A stretch of DNA of 64,000 nucleotides, taken from Liolophura sinensis. Taxonomy: Eukaryota; Mollusca; Polyplacophora; Chitonida; Chitonidae. Within the stretch, counting starts at the first letter, position 1; every line of letters begins with the position of its first letter. Shown here in pieces: positions 25,701 through 36,723 of the stretch. The notes below the pieces were generated by a model. The model ran no database searches and was not told the DNA's origin. It saw nothing but the letters and a program-made list of their open reading frames with translations. The position numbers and the translations under genes were made by a program. The DNA lies in assembly GCF_032854445.1 (NCBI RefSeq), contig NC_088302.1, positions 29,102,979 to 29,166,978 on the forward strand, read 5' to 3'.

Positions 25701-28700
25701 ATTTTTCCATACTGGTTTTTCACCTGGCATTCATAGCTACCGCTGTCCACAACTGAGGCATAATCCACCTAGAACATCAAAATATGCACAGAACAATACA
25801 ACCAGGCTTGGTATTTATACACAAAATACCTAGAACCTTCATAGCTGAAACTCTCAAGTGAAACATTTCTTCAAATACAATGTTTACATGAATAATCAAC
25901 ACATCATAATAAAGGTTAAAATCTGTTTTCAGTGACAACAAATGAATAATTTATCCACTGTAATACTGTATATCCTGATAGTACAAACTTATTTGTGGAA
26001 ATCACACTTCATATACTGAAACCAAAGTTCCAAAACAACTAGAAATTTACACCTATCCTTATAACTTCATCTACAAGTGAGGCGTACAAAAAACTAGTCT
26101 AACAGGCTGGTTTCCATTTGAGGCTGTCATTACCTTGTACTGGGAGGAAGAACCCATCTCACTGGGCTCAGGGGACCCATTTTTAAACCAGCAATACTCT
26201 AAAGGTTGTGTTCCGATGGCTGACACATAGAGCATTATGGGGGTTCCCATTGACACAGTGACATCTGCAGACTGCTCTAGTATGTGAGGGGGTTGACCTG
26301 CAGGGATTATCTCCCTTGGAATGGGTGCAGAAGTTGGCAGAGAGTCCGGCCAGCAACCTGAGAGGATGGATATGCAAATGAGTTCATATTACTCATGGTT
26401 ATCAATGTATTCCAATGCAGGGTATTTAAATGTGTTGCCTTGTATTTCTCTAATAATGTTAGTAAACAGTTTCTTTCACCAGAGGCAGTAATGTCTGTGG
26501 TAAACATTCATTTTTTGTCAATATTTTTAAATCATATATGTGAGTGAATCATTATTTCTTTCATTTTATGTGTATATTTGTCAATGTTTTCACAAGTTTA
26601 AATCACTTCATAGTTTCCATAACACGTATATGAATTAAAAACATGTAATGTAATGTAAACAGCACGTATACATAAATACGAGAAGACCTAATACAAAACC
26701 CTGACTATTAACAACTATATGTTGGTTCTACATGTGCATAAACCAGGGGAGAATTTAGACTGTCATGATTTAAGCTGAACTCTAAAGCAAAGAAGATAGA
26801 AGTCATAAATAAAAGATCTTTTTGGGTCTTTTTGAAAAAATCATCCTTTTTGAAAGATCATCACCCCACCAATATGGTGTTACTACCCCACCAGTGTGGT
26901 GTTACTTATTACCCACCAATAAGGTGTTACTGTCCCACCAGTGTGGTGTTACTTATTACCCACCAATAAGGTGTTACTGCCCCACCAATGAGGTGTTACT
27001 TACTGCCCCACAAGTGTGGTGTTACTTATTACCCACCAATAAGGTGTTACTGCCCCACCAATGTGGTGTTACTTACTGCCCCACCAATGTGGTGTTACTT
27101 ATTACCCACCAATAAGGTGTTACTGCCCCACCAATGTGGTATTACTTACTGCCCCACCAATGTTGTGTTACTTATTACCCACCAATAAGGTGTTACTTAC
27201 TACCCCACCAATGTGGTGTTACTTACTACCCCACCAATGTGGTGTTACTTACTACCCCACCAATGTGGTGTAACTTACTGCCCCACCAATGTGGTATTAC
27301 TTATTACCCACCAATAAGGTGTTACTGCCCCACCAATGTGGTGTTACTTACTGCCCCACCAATGTGGTGTTACTTATTACCCACCAATATGGTGTTACTG
27401 CCCCACCAATGTGGTGTAACTTACTGCCCCACCAGTGTGGTGTTACTTATTACCCACCAATAAGGTGTTACTTACTACCCTACCAATGTGGTGTTACTTA
27501 CTACCCCACCAATGTGGTGTTACTTACTACCCCACCAATGTGGTGTAACTTACTGCCCCACCAAATGTGGTGTTACTTATTACCCACCAATAAGGTGTTA
27601 CTTACTACCCACCAATGTGGTGTTACTTACTACCCCACCAAATGTGGTGTTATTTACTACCCCACCAATGTGGTGTTACTTACTGCCCCACCAATGTGGT
27701 GTTACTTACTGCCCCACCAATGTGGTGTTACTTACTGCCCCACCAGTGTGGTGTTACTTATTACCCACCAATAAGGTGTTACTGCCCCACCAATGTGGTG
27801 TAACTTACTGCCCCACCAATGTGGTGTTATTTACTGCCCCACCAATGTGGTGTAACTTACTGCCCCACCAATGTGGTGTAACTTACTGCCCCACCAATGT
27901 GGTGTAACTTACTACCCCACCAATGTGGTGTTACTTACTGCCCCACCATTGTGGTGTAACTTACTGCCCCACCAATGAGGTGTAACTTACTGCCCAACCA
28001 ATGTGGTGTTACTTACTGCCCCACCAATGTGGTGTTACTTACTGTCCCACCAATGTGGTGTTACTTACTGCCCCACCAATATGGTGTTACTTACTGCCCC
28101 ACCAATGAGGTGTTACTTACTGCCCCACCAATGAGGTGTTACTTACTGCCCCACCAATGTGGTGTTACTTACTGCCCCACCAATGTGGTGTAACTTACTG
28201 CCAAACCAATGTGGTGTAACTTACTGCCAAACCAATGTGGTGTTACTTACTGCCCCACCAATGCGGTGTAACTTACTGCCCCACCAATGTGGTGTTATTT
28301 ACTGCCCCACCAATGAGGTGTTACTTACTGCCCCACCAATGTGGTGTTACTTACTGTCCCACCAATGAGGTGTAACTTACTGCCCAACCAATAAGGTGTT
28401 ACTTAGTGCCCCACCAATGAGGTGTAACTTATTACCTTCCTGTGGTCTCTGTGAGGTATAATTTGGATTAGGTGCCACATTTACAGAGGAAAACGTGAAC
28501 ACCGCCAAATCCAGGTCTGAGGAGTTGTGTATACGGCAGCTGTATGTTCCCGTGTCTGACTGACTGCAAACACAAACATATCATGTCTATCAATTCTTCT
28601 GAATGCTTTATAGTTACTGTGCCACAATATTAAACTGACATCATTTCCAAAATTTTTCTATTTATTTATTTTTATGCCATATTCCAGAATATTTCACTCA

Positions 28701-31700
28701 AACATAAGAGACTCTTTTTAAGCCAATAACAACCATTTCCATGAACACTTTTCAGGACAATCTGAATCCTCTTTTCTACTAAGTGTATGACATTGTAGAA
28801 TAACCCAATTTCTCCGCTAGATACCTACTCAGTCTATCAAATCTGGACAGGCAAACTGCACAGATATCCTATAAGAATCAAAAGTCTTGCAAATCTGACC
28901 AATTATGGGCAGTCTTAGAAATAGGTATACATGTACATCAGATTTTTTTATCTCATTAGAACCAAGCTCTTGTCCAATTTAATTCAGTTTGACAAGGCTT
29001 CGGTTGAAGTCTGTACTAAAACAAACAAAAAAATGAATCCACAGCTGAGTAAATACCAAACTGAACCTACGTCATGTGATTTAATGTAAAATAAATTAAA
29101 AAGAAGCCTTGTAAACTTTAATGATTCTGCACAAGAGAGCAAATCATTTGTAGCTATAATTAAGCATCTCCATATATTGGAATGAGCAATTTTTTTTTTT
29201 TATGTATCTTTTAACATGGGCCTCAAGAGCCATTCAGTACAGGGCCTACATGCAAGATGACATGAAATCCAATTCTGGGATGTCACAGCTACAAAACTGC
29301 GAAATTGTGTTGGATGTATTCCACAAACACAGCGGTTGGATATGGAATTCATCCAATTTCCACCAGTTTCATGCTTGTGTGGATTTACTAGTGATGACAC
29401 ATGGGAACTCATAGATGAGATGTCTATGAGTATCGACAGACACATTTGGCAGACAACAACATAGTGTACTGAGGACAGCACAGGCAGAGGTGTTCAAGGT
29501 AAGACTATGGAACGAGATAGGGTTGTGATTGTATATGTAATCATAGCCCTACAAGGCTAGTGTAAACATACCTGGCAGAAGGAATCATGAAGGTACATGT
29601 AATGAGTTACCTGTAAGCACAGCACTATCAAAACCATGACTTCACAGAGAGATCACACGACAAGCAGCAGCTAGATGACAGCTTACCTGATATCAGGTAT
29701 CATCAAAGTACTGTCTGTCGCTCCCTGAATTTCATCGTCGCCCTTAAACCACTGGAAACGAGGATACGGAAATGCCGTGGCTGACACAGCCAGCGTCAAT
29801 GTGTCACCCTCCATCAACTTCACTTTCTCCCTCGGCGCGGAAATAACCTTGATCTTCTCTGAAAATGATGGGAGTCAAAACATTACCATAATTTAATACA
29901 GAACCAGTTTCCAATGTCTCACATAAATTCAGCCAAACCAACTCAAAAACTAAATTGAAATAGGTATTGGTAATTGTGCAAGTTAAACATGCAAACAGGT
30001 CATGGAAAACTGTCTGAGCCTAGGTATATGTCACTGTACCTGGCCTTGAACAGGATGCTACAAAATTTATCACACTCACCGGACTGAATATTGCACCAAG
30101 GGGAATCAGTGCAGCAAACTGTATGACATTCAGCCTGGTGAACCCAGTTGACAAATCCTGTACCACCCAGCACAGGGCCATGTAACATATTTATCACTAT
30201 TATCAATAAACTTTATCAAATGTTGACTGTAAACTTTCACAAATTCGATAGTCGTTATTCATTGTGGCGACAAAGGAATCCTTGGGCTGTATGTAATGTG
30301 CCTCCCTGTTGCAGGACGGATTTCCACCGCTCTTTTATTTAGTGTTGCTTCACTGAGACGATTTACCAAAGGCAAGTAACCGCCTCACCCAAGCCATTAT
30401 ACACAACTTTTTCCTTTAAAGACTTAGGTGTGACTCAACCCAGAATTGATCCTGGATCTACCGCTCCCGAAACAAACATTTCCCAAGGAAGCACTGTCTT
30501 GTCATTTTCCAAGCAAGCATTGCCGTGTGATTTTCCAAGCAAGCATTGCCGTGTGACTTTCCAAGCAAGTATTGCCATCATAATTTTTAAGCAGGCAGTG
30601 CCATATGATTTTCAAAGCAAGCATTAACTTCCCATGTGACTTTCCCAGCAACTCCATGTGACTTTTCAAACACGTATTGCCATGTGATTTGCCAAGTAAG
30701 CAAAGCTTCCCCTTAATATACTCAAAGAACTTTTTTGAAAGTTTTATAAAGCATCTACCTGTTTGGTTTGTATTTAATACCGCTATAAAGCATTACACCT
30801 GTCATGGTTAGACAGTATGTCACTGTAGCACACAACTCTGTCACTAATGAAAACACATTTATAGCGTTGCCTCACTGAAATGCCCTGAAGGAGACACCTA
30901 ATCAGCTACGCCACCAGTACAGTCAAACTGACATCAGACTGGACATACTTCGCCCTACTCTTCTGCTGATTGATGAGCACTGGTTTTGGAAAGTATCAAT
31001 ACCTGGCACTGTTTTTCTTAAGTCTAAGGTACATGTATGACCTGCTTTGGGTTTGAACCCCAGATAGGCTGACAGATTATAGAAAATGACACCGACTTTC
31101 ACCCAAATACATGTATGACTAAGTTAGACATTTTGCCTGATTCTGTTGATTGTAAGGAGCCTTCATGGCCAGAATGTGATGACGGATGAAATATTCTCGA
31201 GTATGACATACAATACCAATCAAACCCAAGTATTGATCTTACAAAGGTGTTCTGAGGTTTGATTGGAGAGTGTGTATTGGGCGAGATCCAAATGAAAAAG
31301 TTAGTTTCAGCACTAATAGTGAAAATTTATGATGCTGATCTGCCTGAGATTACCGTAGGGTTTTAAGTCCAGGAGAAGATATTCCCAGCCCAGGGCATCC
31401 AGGTATTTAATCAGGTCACGCACACGGAAGTCACGACTCGCCAGATGATCCATCAACATCTGCGTTGGACTTCCATTGAGCCTGTTCGCAGCCATTCCAA
31501 ACTGCTCCACTTCCTGCTGACTGAAAGGCAGAGAATAATAACCAAGTTCTTTTATTCCTCCTTCAAATGATTTAGAATAATAATAACAGTTACAAATAAT
31601 AACATTGTTTACTGAGGTTGTGCAGTCAAATAAAATTTACAAGAAATTTACTGGCAAAGAGCTAAATGTATTCAATAAACACAATTGAAATTGTCCTCTA

Positions 31701-33088
31701 AATTAAACAATGAAACATATTCAAAATAATTATTATAATTATAATTCTGTTTTTGATGTAAATGATAAACTACATGCATATTAAACATGCATACCAGTAA
31801 ATATATATGTAATTAATTTTTTTAATGTCTAACAATAGTTAGACATGACTTGTAGGACTCAATGCAAAAAAAAATGACCCAAAAAAATCAAAAGTGCTGA
31901 ACACTGATCTGAACATCTGTTTGGCATTGAAAGCTTGAGGAAAAAAACATACAAGTTTCGATTATTTATTTGATTAGTGTTTCACAACGTTCTCAAGAAT
32001 ATTTCACTTATATGACAGCAGCCAGCAATATGGTTGGGGGAAATCCACGACCATCTGCACTTTGCTGGCAGACCTTCCCACATACGGCCAGAGAGGAAGA
32101 CAGCATGAGCTGGACTTCTACTCACAGCAACCCCATTGGTGACAAGTTCCTGGGTCATTGCGCCTCGCTGGCCGGCCAACCACCTCGTCCATTCAGGTTT
32201 TGTGATACTGAACCACTTACTGGGCACTCTCACGGCACATTACAGATCTACATGTGATTAATCATGCCAGAAGCTCTTTACAGAGGCCAGCCTTAAAAAC
32301 TGCCTCTTTGACATAACCAGACCATATCAGTATACCATACTGGGATTTTAAAAATAAAATTTTTCAATCTTTGAATAAAATTGAGCATTGATTAATTTAG
32401 CATTTACCATCAAAATGATTTCACTGAGAAAAGCTTAAAAATCCAAGTACATTAGAGTAAAATTGGTTTTACCTGGGCAGCCCCTGACATTTGTGAAGGT
32501 TGATTCACCTGTAATTGAGCCATTTTTTTCTCACTGTCCTACACAAGTATAACCACCCATGGGGCACGTTGCAGGCCCTGGTTATTTCTTAAGCTAATAA
32601 AAGTGTACGCTAAGATTTATGTTTGTTTTAATTCAGTGAATTAGAACACAAGTATATTTTTAAAGACAGTCTGATAATGTTTCTACACATTATTCTGATA
32701 TGTAGTAATTATAATAGTTTAAATGGCTTTCACATTGAACTGACTTTTCTTTTTGAATTTTAAATCGATTTTATAACTGCATGTTTATTTTAGTATAACT
32801 TTGAATAGTATAAGGCTTTCTTCTAGCATACCTTTTCCTTGTTCAAACACAAAAATATTGCCCACATGTCATTTTAATCCACATTCATTTTTTCACTCTT
32901 GCTTACCTAAATGAGAACTTCTCTACCATAGCTGCCACAAACGCCCGCCAGTTACGGTCCTGAGGAGCTGTGTCAAGGGCTTTGCGAACCTTCTGAGCTA
33001 TGTCAGGGCCCAGCTTCTTTATGTTGTCTTTCCCTCTTGGCAGGAAGCGAGTTGCCCTACTCCTTAACCCAGCTTCCCGTCCTGACAT
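13427..33088 (-). CDS. MALT1: MALT1 paracaspase (death domain, Ig domains, caspase-like protease)
   Basis: In other animals MALT1 is a scaffold and arginine-specific protease of CARD-BCL10-MALT1 complexes driving NF-kB. Exons, 5' to 3': 33088-32907, 31520-31354, 29858-29687, 28563-28436, 26357-26134, 25768-25651, 24880-24731, 23580-23410, 22192-21793, 20513-20436, 19574-19465, 18164-18078, 16869-16717, 15675-15518, 14242-14159, 13795-13427. All phases match; the total of 2751 nt gives 916 residues (human is about 824). Order: death domain (1-115), three Ig-like domains (about 117-437), paracaspase (438 to about 660), C-terminal Ig-like domain (about 690-800) and a proline-rich tail. Catalytic His519 (FCGHG) and Cys568 (LDCCR) are present. 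The start ATG lies 5 bases after an acceptor (TTTCAG), so an upstream non-coding exon is expected. The exon ending 16717 may be longer (see the 63-bp repeat). Confidence 0.95.
13817..13938 (-). repeat. Truncated SINE, family B
   Basis: A tail and body piece (ATTTATTTGATCGGTGTCTT, then ACGCCATACTC). It lies about 22 bp upstream (gene sense) of the last MALT1 exon. Confidence 0.75.
15229..15345 (-). repeat. Degenerate SINE, family B
   Basis: Diverged tail and body (TTTACTGCCATGCAAACTCA, GGTGGAGGAAACCGG) in the MALT1 intron 14243-15517, same sense as the gene. Confidence 0.5.
15780..15990. repeat. Short irregular tandem repeat
   Basis: Irregular units around CTGACACATCAGTGATATTT with spacing of about 26-36 bp. 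It lies about 105 bp upstream (gene sense) of the MALT1 exon 15675-15518. Confidence 0.8.
16360..16790. repeat. MALT1: 63-bp tandem repeat containing a MALT1 exon end and 5' splice site
   Basis: Six units at exact 63-bp spacing. On the minus strand each encodes a version of ELWRNAHG followed by GTGAGT (plus-strand ACTCACC at 16711, 16648, 16585, 16522, 16459 and 16396). The first donor gives the exon end that lines up with vertebrate MALT1. Later donors would add 21 residues each in the same phase. A TAA directly after the fourth donor (16520-16522) closes the frame, so donors five and six cannot be used in frame. Confidence 0.95.
17100..17215 (-). repeat. tRNA-like fragment (SINE head or tRNA pseudogene)
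   Basis: The reverse strand shows an A-box (TAGCTCAGTTGGTAGAGCG) and a B-box-like GAGTTCAAATCC. The anticodon stem and acceptor stem do not pair, so it is not a functional tRNA. Confidence 0.55.
17275..17945. repeat. 31-35 bp minisatellite in a MALT1 intron
   Basis: About 20 units of GTCATAAAGCCAACCAAGAC with two subtypes: AAGTAAAGTGG (31 bp) first, then AAGTATTGTTGG with TCAGTTATAAAG (35 bp). The last few units are nearly identical, suggesting recent expansion. Confidence 0.95.
18485..18675 (-). repeat. SINE, family B (3' part)
   Basis: (ATTT)n, GATTGGTCTTTTACGCCGTA, ACGACGGCGGTCAGCATTAT and the CCATCCGCAGGTTGCTGACA body. The head is missing. Same sense as MALT1. Confidence 0.85.
19722..19872 (-). 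repeat. SINE, family B (3' part)
   Basis: TTTATTTATTTGATTAGCGT, TTTTACGCTGTACTCAAGAA, then GGGAGGAAACCAGG and GACAGATCTTCCCA. In a MALT1 intron, same sense as the gene. Confidence 0.8.
20937..21345. repeat. 33-bp minisatellite in a MALT1 intron
   Basis: About 12 copies of ACAAAAACACATCTGTGTCA plus CATGCCACTATGA. It is an exact multiple of 3, giving repeat ORFs on both strands that are not genes. A SINE tail follows at 21357. Confidence 0.95.
21357..21645 (-). repeat. Near full-length SINE, family B
   Basis: (ATTT)n tail, GATTGGTGTTTTTTTTGCCT, body and the tRNA-like head region ending CACTAATCACTAAGCCATGG (reverse strand reads CCATGGCTTAGTGATTAGTG). In a MALT1 intron, same sense as the gene. 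Confidence 0.8.
21793..22192 (-). other. MALT1: MALT1 paracaspase catalytic exon
   Basis: A single 400-nt exon holds most of the p20-like fold: ALLIGNYDY at the first strand, LKAPKVDV, DFKVVTLLNLT, GVYGLFYFCGHG with catalytic His519, VPQDAP, NCLC, and ILDCCR with catalytic Cys568. Both catalytic residues are intact, so an active protease is expected. Confidence 0.95.
22215..22342 (-). repeat. SINE, family B (3' part)
   Basis: Tail and body: GATTGGTGTTTTACGCCGTA, CAGCATTATGGTGGG, GGGGGAAACCCACGACCATC. It lies just upstream (gene sense) of the paracaspase exon, same sense as MALT1. Confidence 0.85.
22562..23399. repeat. 121-bp tandem repeat, seven near-identical copies
   Basis: The landmark CAGAGCTGAATTCCATGCAA recurs every 120-121 bp (about 22567, 22687, 22808, 22929, 23050, 23171, 23292). 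Copies differ by only a few bases, so the array is young. Its end lies about 11 bp from the donor of the MALT1 exon 23580-23410. Confidence 0.97.
23685..23860. repeat. Dispersed repeat, copy 1
   Basis: It shares GCACATTTTGCTTGATTCTG, GATCCATCCACTG, TAGGGCCACT and AAGTGCTTCTGAAATTGCAT in order with 54537-54700. No coding capacity. An unnamed interspersed element. Confidence 0.65.
26862..28435. repeat. 26-bp minisatellite, about 60 copies, running into a MALT1 donor
   Basis: The unit is CCCACCAATGTGGTGTTACT plus TACTGC, with variants of about 22-26 bp. On the minus (gene) strand many units contain GCAGTAAGTAACACC or GTAATAAGTAACACC, close to a 5' splice site consensus. The array ends exactly at the donor GTAATAAGTTACACC of MALT1 exon 28563-28436, so the true splice site is part of its edge. 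The long cysteine-tyrosine ORFs here are repeat artefacts. Confidence 0.97.
30261..30470 (-). repeat. SINE, family A, partial
   Basis: Matches the family A body (GCAGGACGGATTTCCACCGC, TTGCTTCACTGAGACGATTT, TTAGGTGTGACTCAACCC) but lacks the tail end and most of the head. In a MALT1 intron. Confidence 0.8.
30495..30705. repeat. Degenerate tandem repeat of about 28 bp
   Basis: About seven diverged units of CCAAGCAAGCATTGCCGTGT plus GATTTT. It directly follows the SINE at 30261-30470. Confidence 0.8.
31354..33088 (-). other. MALT1: MALT1 death domain exons
   Basis: Coding exons 1 and 2 give residues 1-116: a basic start (MSGREAGLRSRATRF), then helices including KVRKALDTAPQDRNWRAF, QMLMDHLASRDFRVRDLI and YLDALGWEYLLLDLKPYG. 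Lengths, the Trp in DRNW and the join to the first Ig domain match the MALT1 N-terminal death domain. The intron between holds a SINE (31960-32235) and nothing else recognised. Confidence 0.85.
31960..32235 (-). repeat. Near full-length SINE, family B
   Basis: TTATTTGATTAGTGTTTCAC tail, body with CCATCTGCACTTTGCTGGCA, GAGCTGGACTTCTACTCACA, and the head region near 32160-32235. In the first coding MALT1 intron, same sense as the gene. Confidence 0.8.
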
Positions 33089-34212
33089 CTTCTCTGAAAT
33101 CTTCCCACATACAATATAAAGTGAGTATTCTAATCCAATATCCTGCGTTCTGATTGGTCAACTGAACAAAAGTTCCGTCCACAAAATCAACATTATCAAC
33201 CTCAACTTTGCATTCAAGGCAGCATCACAACCAAATGACACCCTGTTTGAGTGTCAAGACATGTACCTTTCTATTGTAATTGTATATCAAATCCTGCCAA
33301 GAACATACAGGGAAAGGACTGTGATGTTACATAAAAAAGGGGACAACATTGCAACACTGCATATTGTTGAACTGACATAACAAAAATTTCCTAAAAATTC
33401 CCTCAAAATATGCATATTTTATGTCATCAAGCAGGAATGATACTACAACATGATGAGATTGCATGCAATGGGAATAGCCTTGTTTTGTATTGCTGAATTT
33501 CTGACGTTAAAGATGGTTTTACTGTCACAAATACCCATGCTACCAGCGCCATGTAAAAATTAACACTGGCATCACCAATTCAGCCAACAACAGGGTTATT
33601 CTCTCAATCACCCGCCCTCATATCAACCCTACAAACCCTGTCATAGTGCTATAATCCTGTATTTTTCAGCCCATAATACATGGGCTAAATACCTTTTTAA
33701 GGATTTACTTCCCTTGAAGGCAGGATTCTGTCCTTCATTTGAGTATTAAAGCATATAGGACTATGGAATATACTGCTCTATACTTTGTCAGTTTCTCAAT
33801 GCATAGAAGCAAATTACAAAGATTCAAAAGCACTTAACCTGATGCAAAATCTCACAAGCTGATTAGTCACAGTTGATCACTATGACTGGTTTAAATTCCA
33901 TCACACCAGTACTTCTAAATGCTAACGGCACTGGATAGTTGAACTGATATCAATTGTAAAGGGAGATACTCCACAAAAAGGGAAGTACATGTAATCTATG
34001 TATTTTGAAAACACACAGTATATTCCCTGTGAACATAAATAAAGATGAAGATCAGAAATAAAGTTTTACTGAGTTTAGAAATAAAACATTTCTAGGTTAG
34101 CTTTACACTCATCTGTACGTTTGTCCTGCGAGACTCATGCCACCAAAAGGTTGTCAGAAATATCCACAATGTGAACAGAATCTATCCAAAATTTCATCAC
34201 ATAGATTAGTAA

Positions 34213-34460
34213 CTTCTGGTGGCCAAGGTGGTTAACGAGCCTGCGTGGCACAATAACCCAGGAGCCCCTCACCAACGTGATCGCTGTGGGTAGAAGTCCA
34301 GTTCATGCTGTCTTCCTCTCTGGCGAGAAGGTCTGCCAGCAACCTGCAGATAGTTGTGGGTTTTTCCACGGCTTTGCCTGGTTTCCTCCCACCATAATGC
34401 TGCTCGCCATTCTATAAGTGAAATACTTTTGTGTACTGCATAAAACATAAATCAAATAGA
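34213..34460 (+). repeat. SINE, family B, full-length
   Basis: A head (TGGTGGCCAAGGTGGTTAAC), body (GGTCTGCCAGCAACCTGCAG, TTTCCTCCCACCATAATGCT) and tail (TAAAACATAAATCAAATAGA). It lies between the inferred MALT1 non-coding exon and the first coding exon, antisense to the gene. Confidence 0.8.
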
Positions 34461-34999
34461 TTAGTGACCTATCTGTACCTATAAGTTCAAGTCAAGATCC
34501 AAGTCTTCCGACAAATGTAAAACTGAAATCACATAAAAACTATGACCCAAATCGGAAAATAGTCAATCTAGAGTTCAGCAATTCTGCCGCAACTAGAATA
34601 GACAGAAGACATTGGTGTTGTGTCCACAAAAATCATTAATCTGCTTGCTCACGTTCTGACCTTCTGATCTAGTCCTTCTATCTGCCTACACATATAGAGT
34701 ACACTTGCAATATACGATTACGTAGTATTACGTTTCAATGTGTTGGATCGATTCAAGGCCCTGTGCCAAAATCAACAGCTGATAAACTCTACATTCAGCT
34801 GCGTGTTTACATGTGCGGCGCTTCCACTTTGCTTTAATTAACCTGACATGTCCAGTGGGCTAAGGGCCTTGTCCAGGAACAAACTGATGATGTTGACACG
34901 TAATACACCGATTGTATATGGCATGGTGACAGTACGAGCTAATGACACTGGTAAGAAAGTAATGGGGAGACAGCAACAAATTGGAACGTAGATACTTAC

Positions 35000-35100
35000 A
35001 TTCCTTTGCCTTTCAGACAATCTTGTATATAAATTAAGCGTAAATAACGACTGACACTACGAAACTTTTAAAAGACCGTGACATATCCTCCATTTTTCTC
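35000..35100 (-). other. MALT1: Possible MALT1 non-coding first exon (upper limit unknown)
   Basis: The first coding exon has an acceptor 5 bases before its ATG, so a 5' exon is needed. A strong donor on the minus strand (AAT then GTAAGTATC) has its exon side at 35000. The upstream extent and transcription start cannot be set from sequence; a promoter near 35.1 kb is inferred. Confidence 0.3.
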
Positions 35101-36699
35101 CCATCCCTTCCTGATTGAAGAAGTGTTCCAAGCTATTTTTAGATCTTCATGACGTCACGTTATTCTGTATTTTGATTGGGCTATCGTCCTATCCTTCAAG
35201 AGGGTCCATGTAGGGGTAATTTGCACGCACCTGTCGACATTTAAAATTACTTTAAATTTCGTCAACAGAATGAAATACATACACTATTCTCATTTTCAGA
35301 CCGATGTCTTTACAATCATCTTTCAGTCACAGTTCGTAACTGAGATTTATCACTTATGACAGACCCTGGTAATGCTACTACGAGTAGGGGAATCCCCGAC
35401 CTACTGCAGCGCGCAGTCCTATCACCGCATGGTGCAGGTGTACGCATTTACTGTAGTCTTGCCTTTCTGTGATACAATCGTGATACAGACTTCAAGTCGG
35501 ACATTTCATAGACTTTAGCCTTTAAAAATCTTCCTATTTTCTACATGCATTATACTGTAAATTTATAGGACCTTCAAATTTTCTCCAATTTTAGTGTTTA
35601 CTAATTTATCAGTTTGTAAGAAAACAGGCAAGTAGGAAGTCATATATTGCCAGTATGAAATCAAACACAGCCAGCAGGAAACCATGCACTTGCAGCTAGC
35701 CTAGTTGGAAGTCAGAGCGAGTAGGAAACCACTCACAGTGCAAACTGAATAATAAGTCACGAAGCAGTAAACCAAGTACAGCCAGTAGGACACCAGACAC
35801 CACGAGCAGGAAATCCGACACGAAAGCATGCCTTACAACTACAGCCAGGAGGAAACCACCAAACCTAACAGACAGTGAATTTGACAAATTTAAACAAGCG
35901 CTTATATAAATTAAGCCATAGTCAAGAATACACATTTCTGATATATTTTTTTCACAATTTGTGGTTAGTGTCATGAAACCAGAATGCCCAGAGGAAACTC
36001 ATAGGAAAATCAAATGCCCTTAGGAAATTGGAGTAGCCTACCCAAGTAGATACCTATGAACCTAACAGCCGTACCCACATGAAGTTGTATTAAGTGCCCA
36101 CTGGAAACTGGTGTACACATCATGACGTGCCCATAGGTAAACTAAAGTGCCCAAAGGAAAACTGAAATGCCCCAAAGGAAAATTGGAGTACGAGTAGGAA
36201 ACAACTGGTAAATGTGATTGCCCATAAAAAAAAGAGGACTGCACAGAGGAGACAGGAGAGTGCAGGGGAGACTAGAGTGCGAAGTGGAGACAGGAGTGCA
36301 CACAGGTGGCTGGAGTGTGCAGAGAAGACTGGAGTGTGCAGAGGAGACAGCAGTGTGCAGAGGAGATAGCAGTGCACAGTGGTGAGTGGAGTACACAGGA
36401 GGTTCTCTGAAATGAGAAATTAGTTACCATCTGGTTTGGTGTCTCAGTTGGTAGAGCAGTGGTGCTAGACACCCTGTTTTGAGTTGGAGCCAGTATTTTC
36501 ACTTGTCCTAATTCAATATTTAAGCTTAAAATCACTTTGTGAAATGGGTACCACATACTCAATGTGTTCACATATTAATAAAGTAACCTTTAAAGCTAAC
36601 AACAGTAACATTATGTGAATGTTGTCCCCTGCAACCAAAGAATTACACATAATAGCACAATGCATTCAAAATTTACCTTTCTTTTATTTTTTTAATTTT
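35101..36699. other. Spacer between MALT1 5' end and COPS2 3' end
   Basis: No coding exon is recognised. It holds degenerate low-order repeats: AGGAAACCA-type units at about 35650-36200 and a GTGTGCAGAGGAGAC-type repeat of about 24 bp at 36230-36395. A tRNA-like A-box (TCTCAGTTGGTAGAGCA) is at about 36438-36460. Confidence 0.6.
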
Positions 36700-36717
36700 T
36701 GTTAGCAATCATATACA

Positions 36718-36723
36718 TTTATT
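36718..36723 (-). terminator. Candidate COPS2 poly(A) signal
   Basis: AATAAA on the minus strand, about 2.26 kb after the COPS2 stop. The interval 36724-38985 has no other gene and is best read as a long 3' UTR. Confidence 0.35.

Noticed and set aside
26862..28435. Regular repeats resembling a CRISPR array or a Cys/Tyr-rich repeat protein gene
   Set aside because: Units are contiguous with no variable spacers, in an animal genome, and the long ORFs come from a unit length near a multiple of 3 with few stops. It lies in a MALT1 intron.
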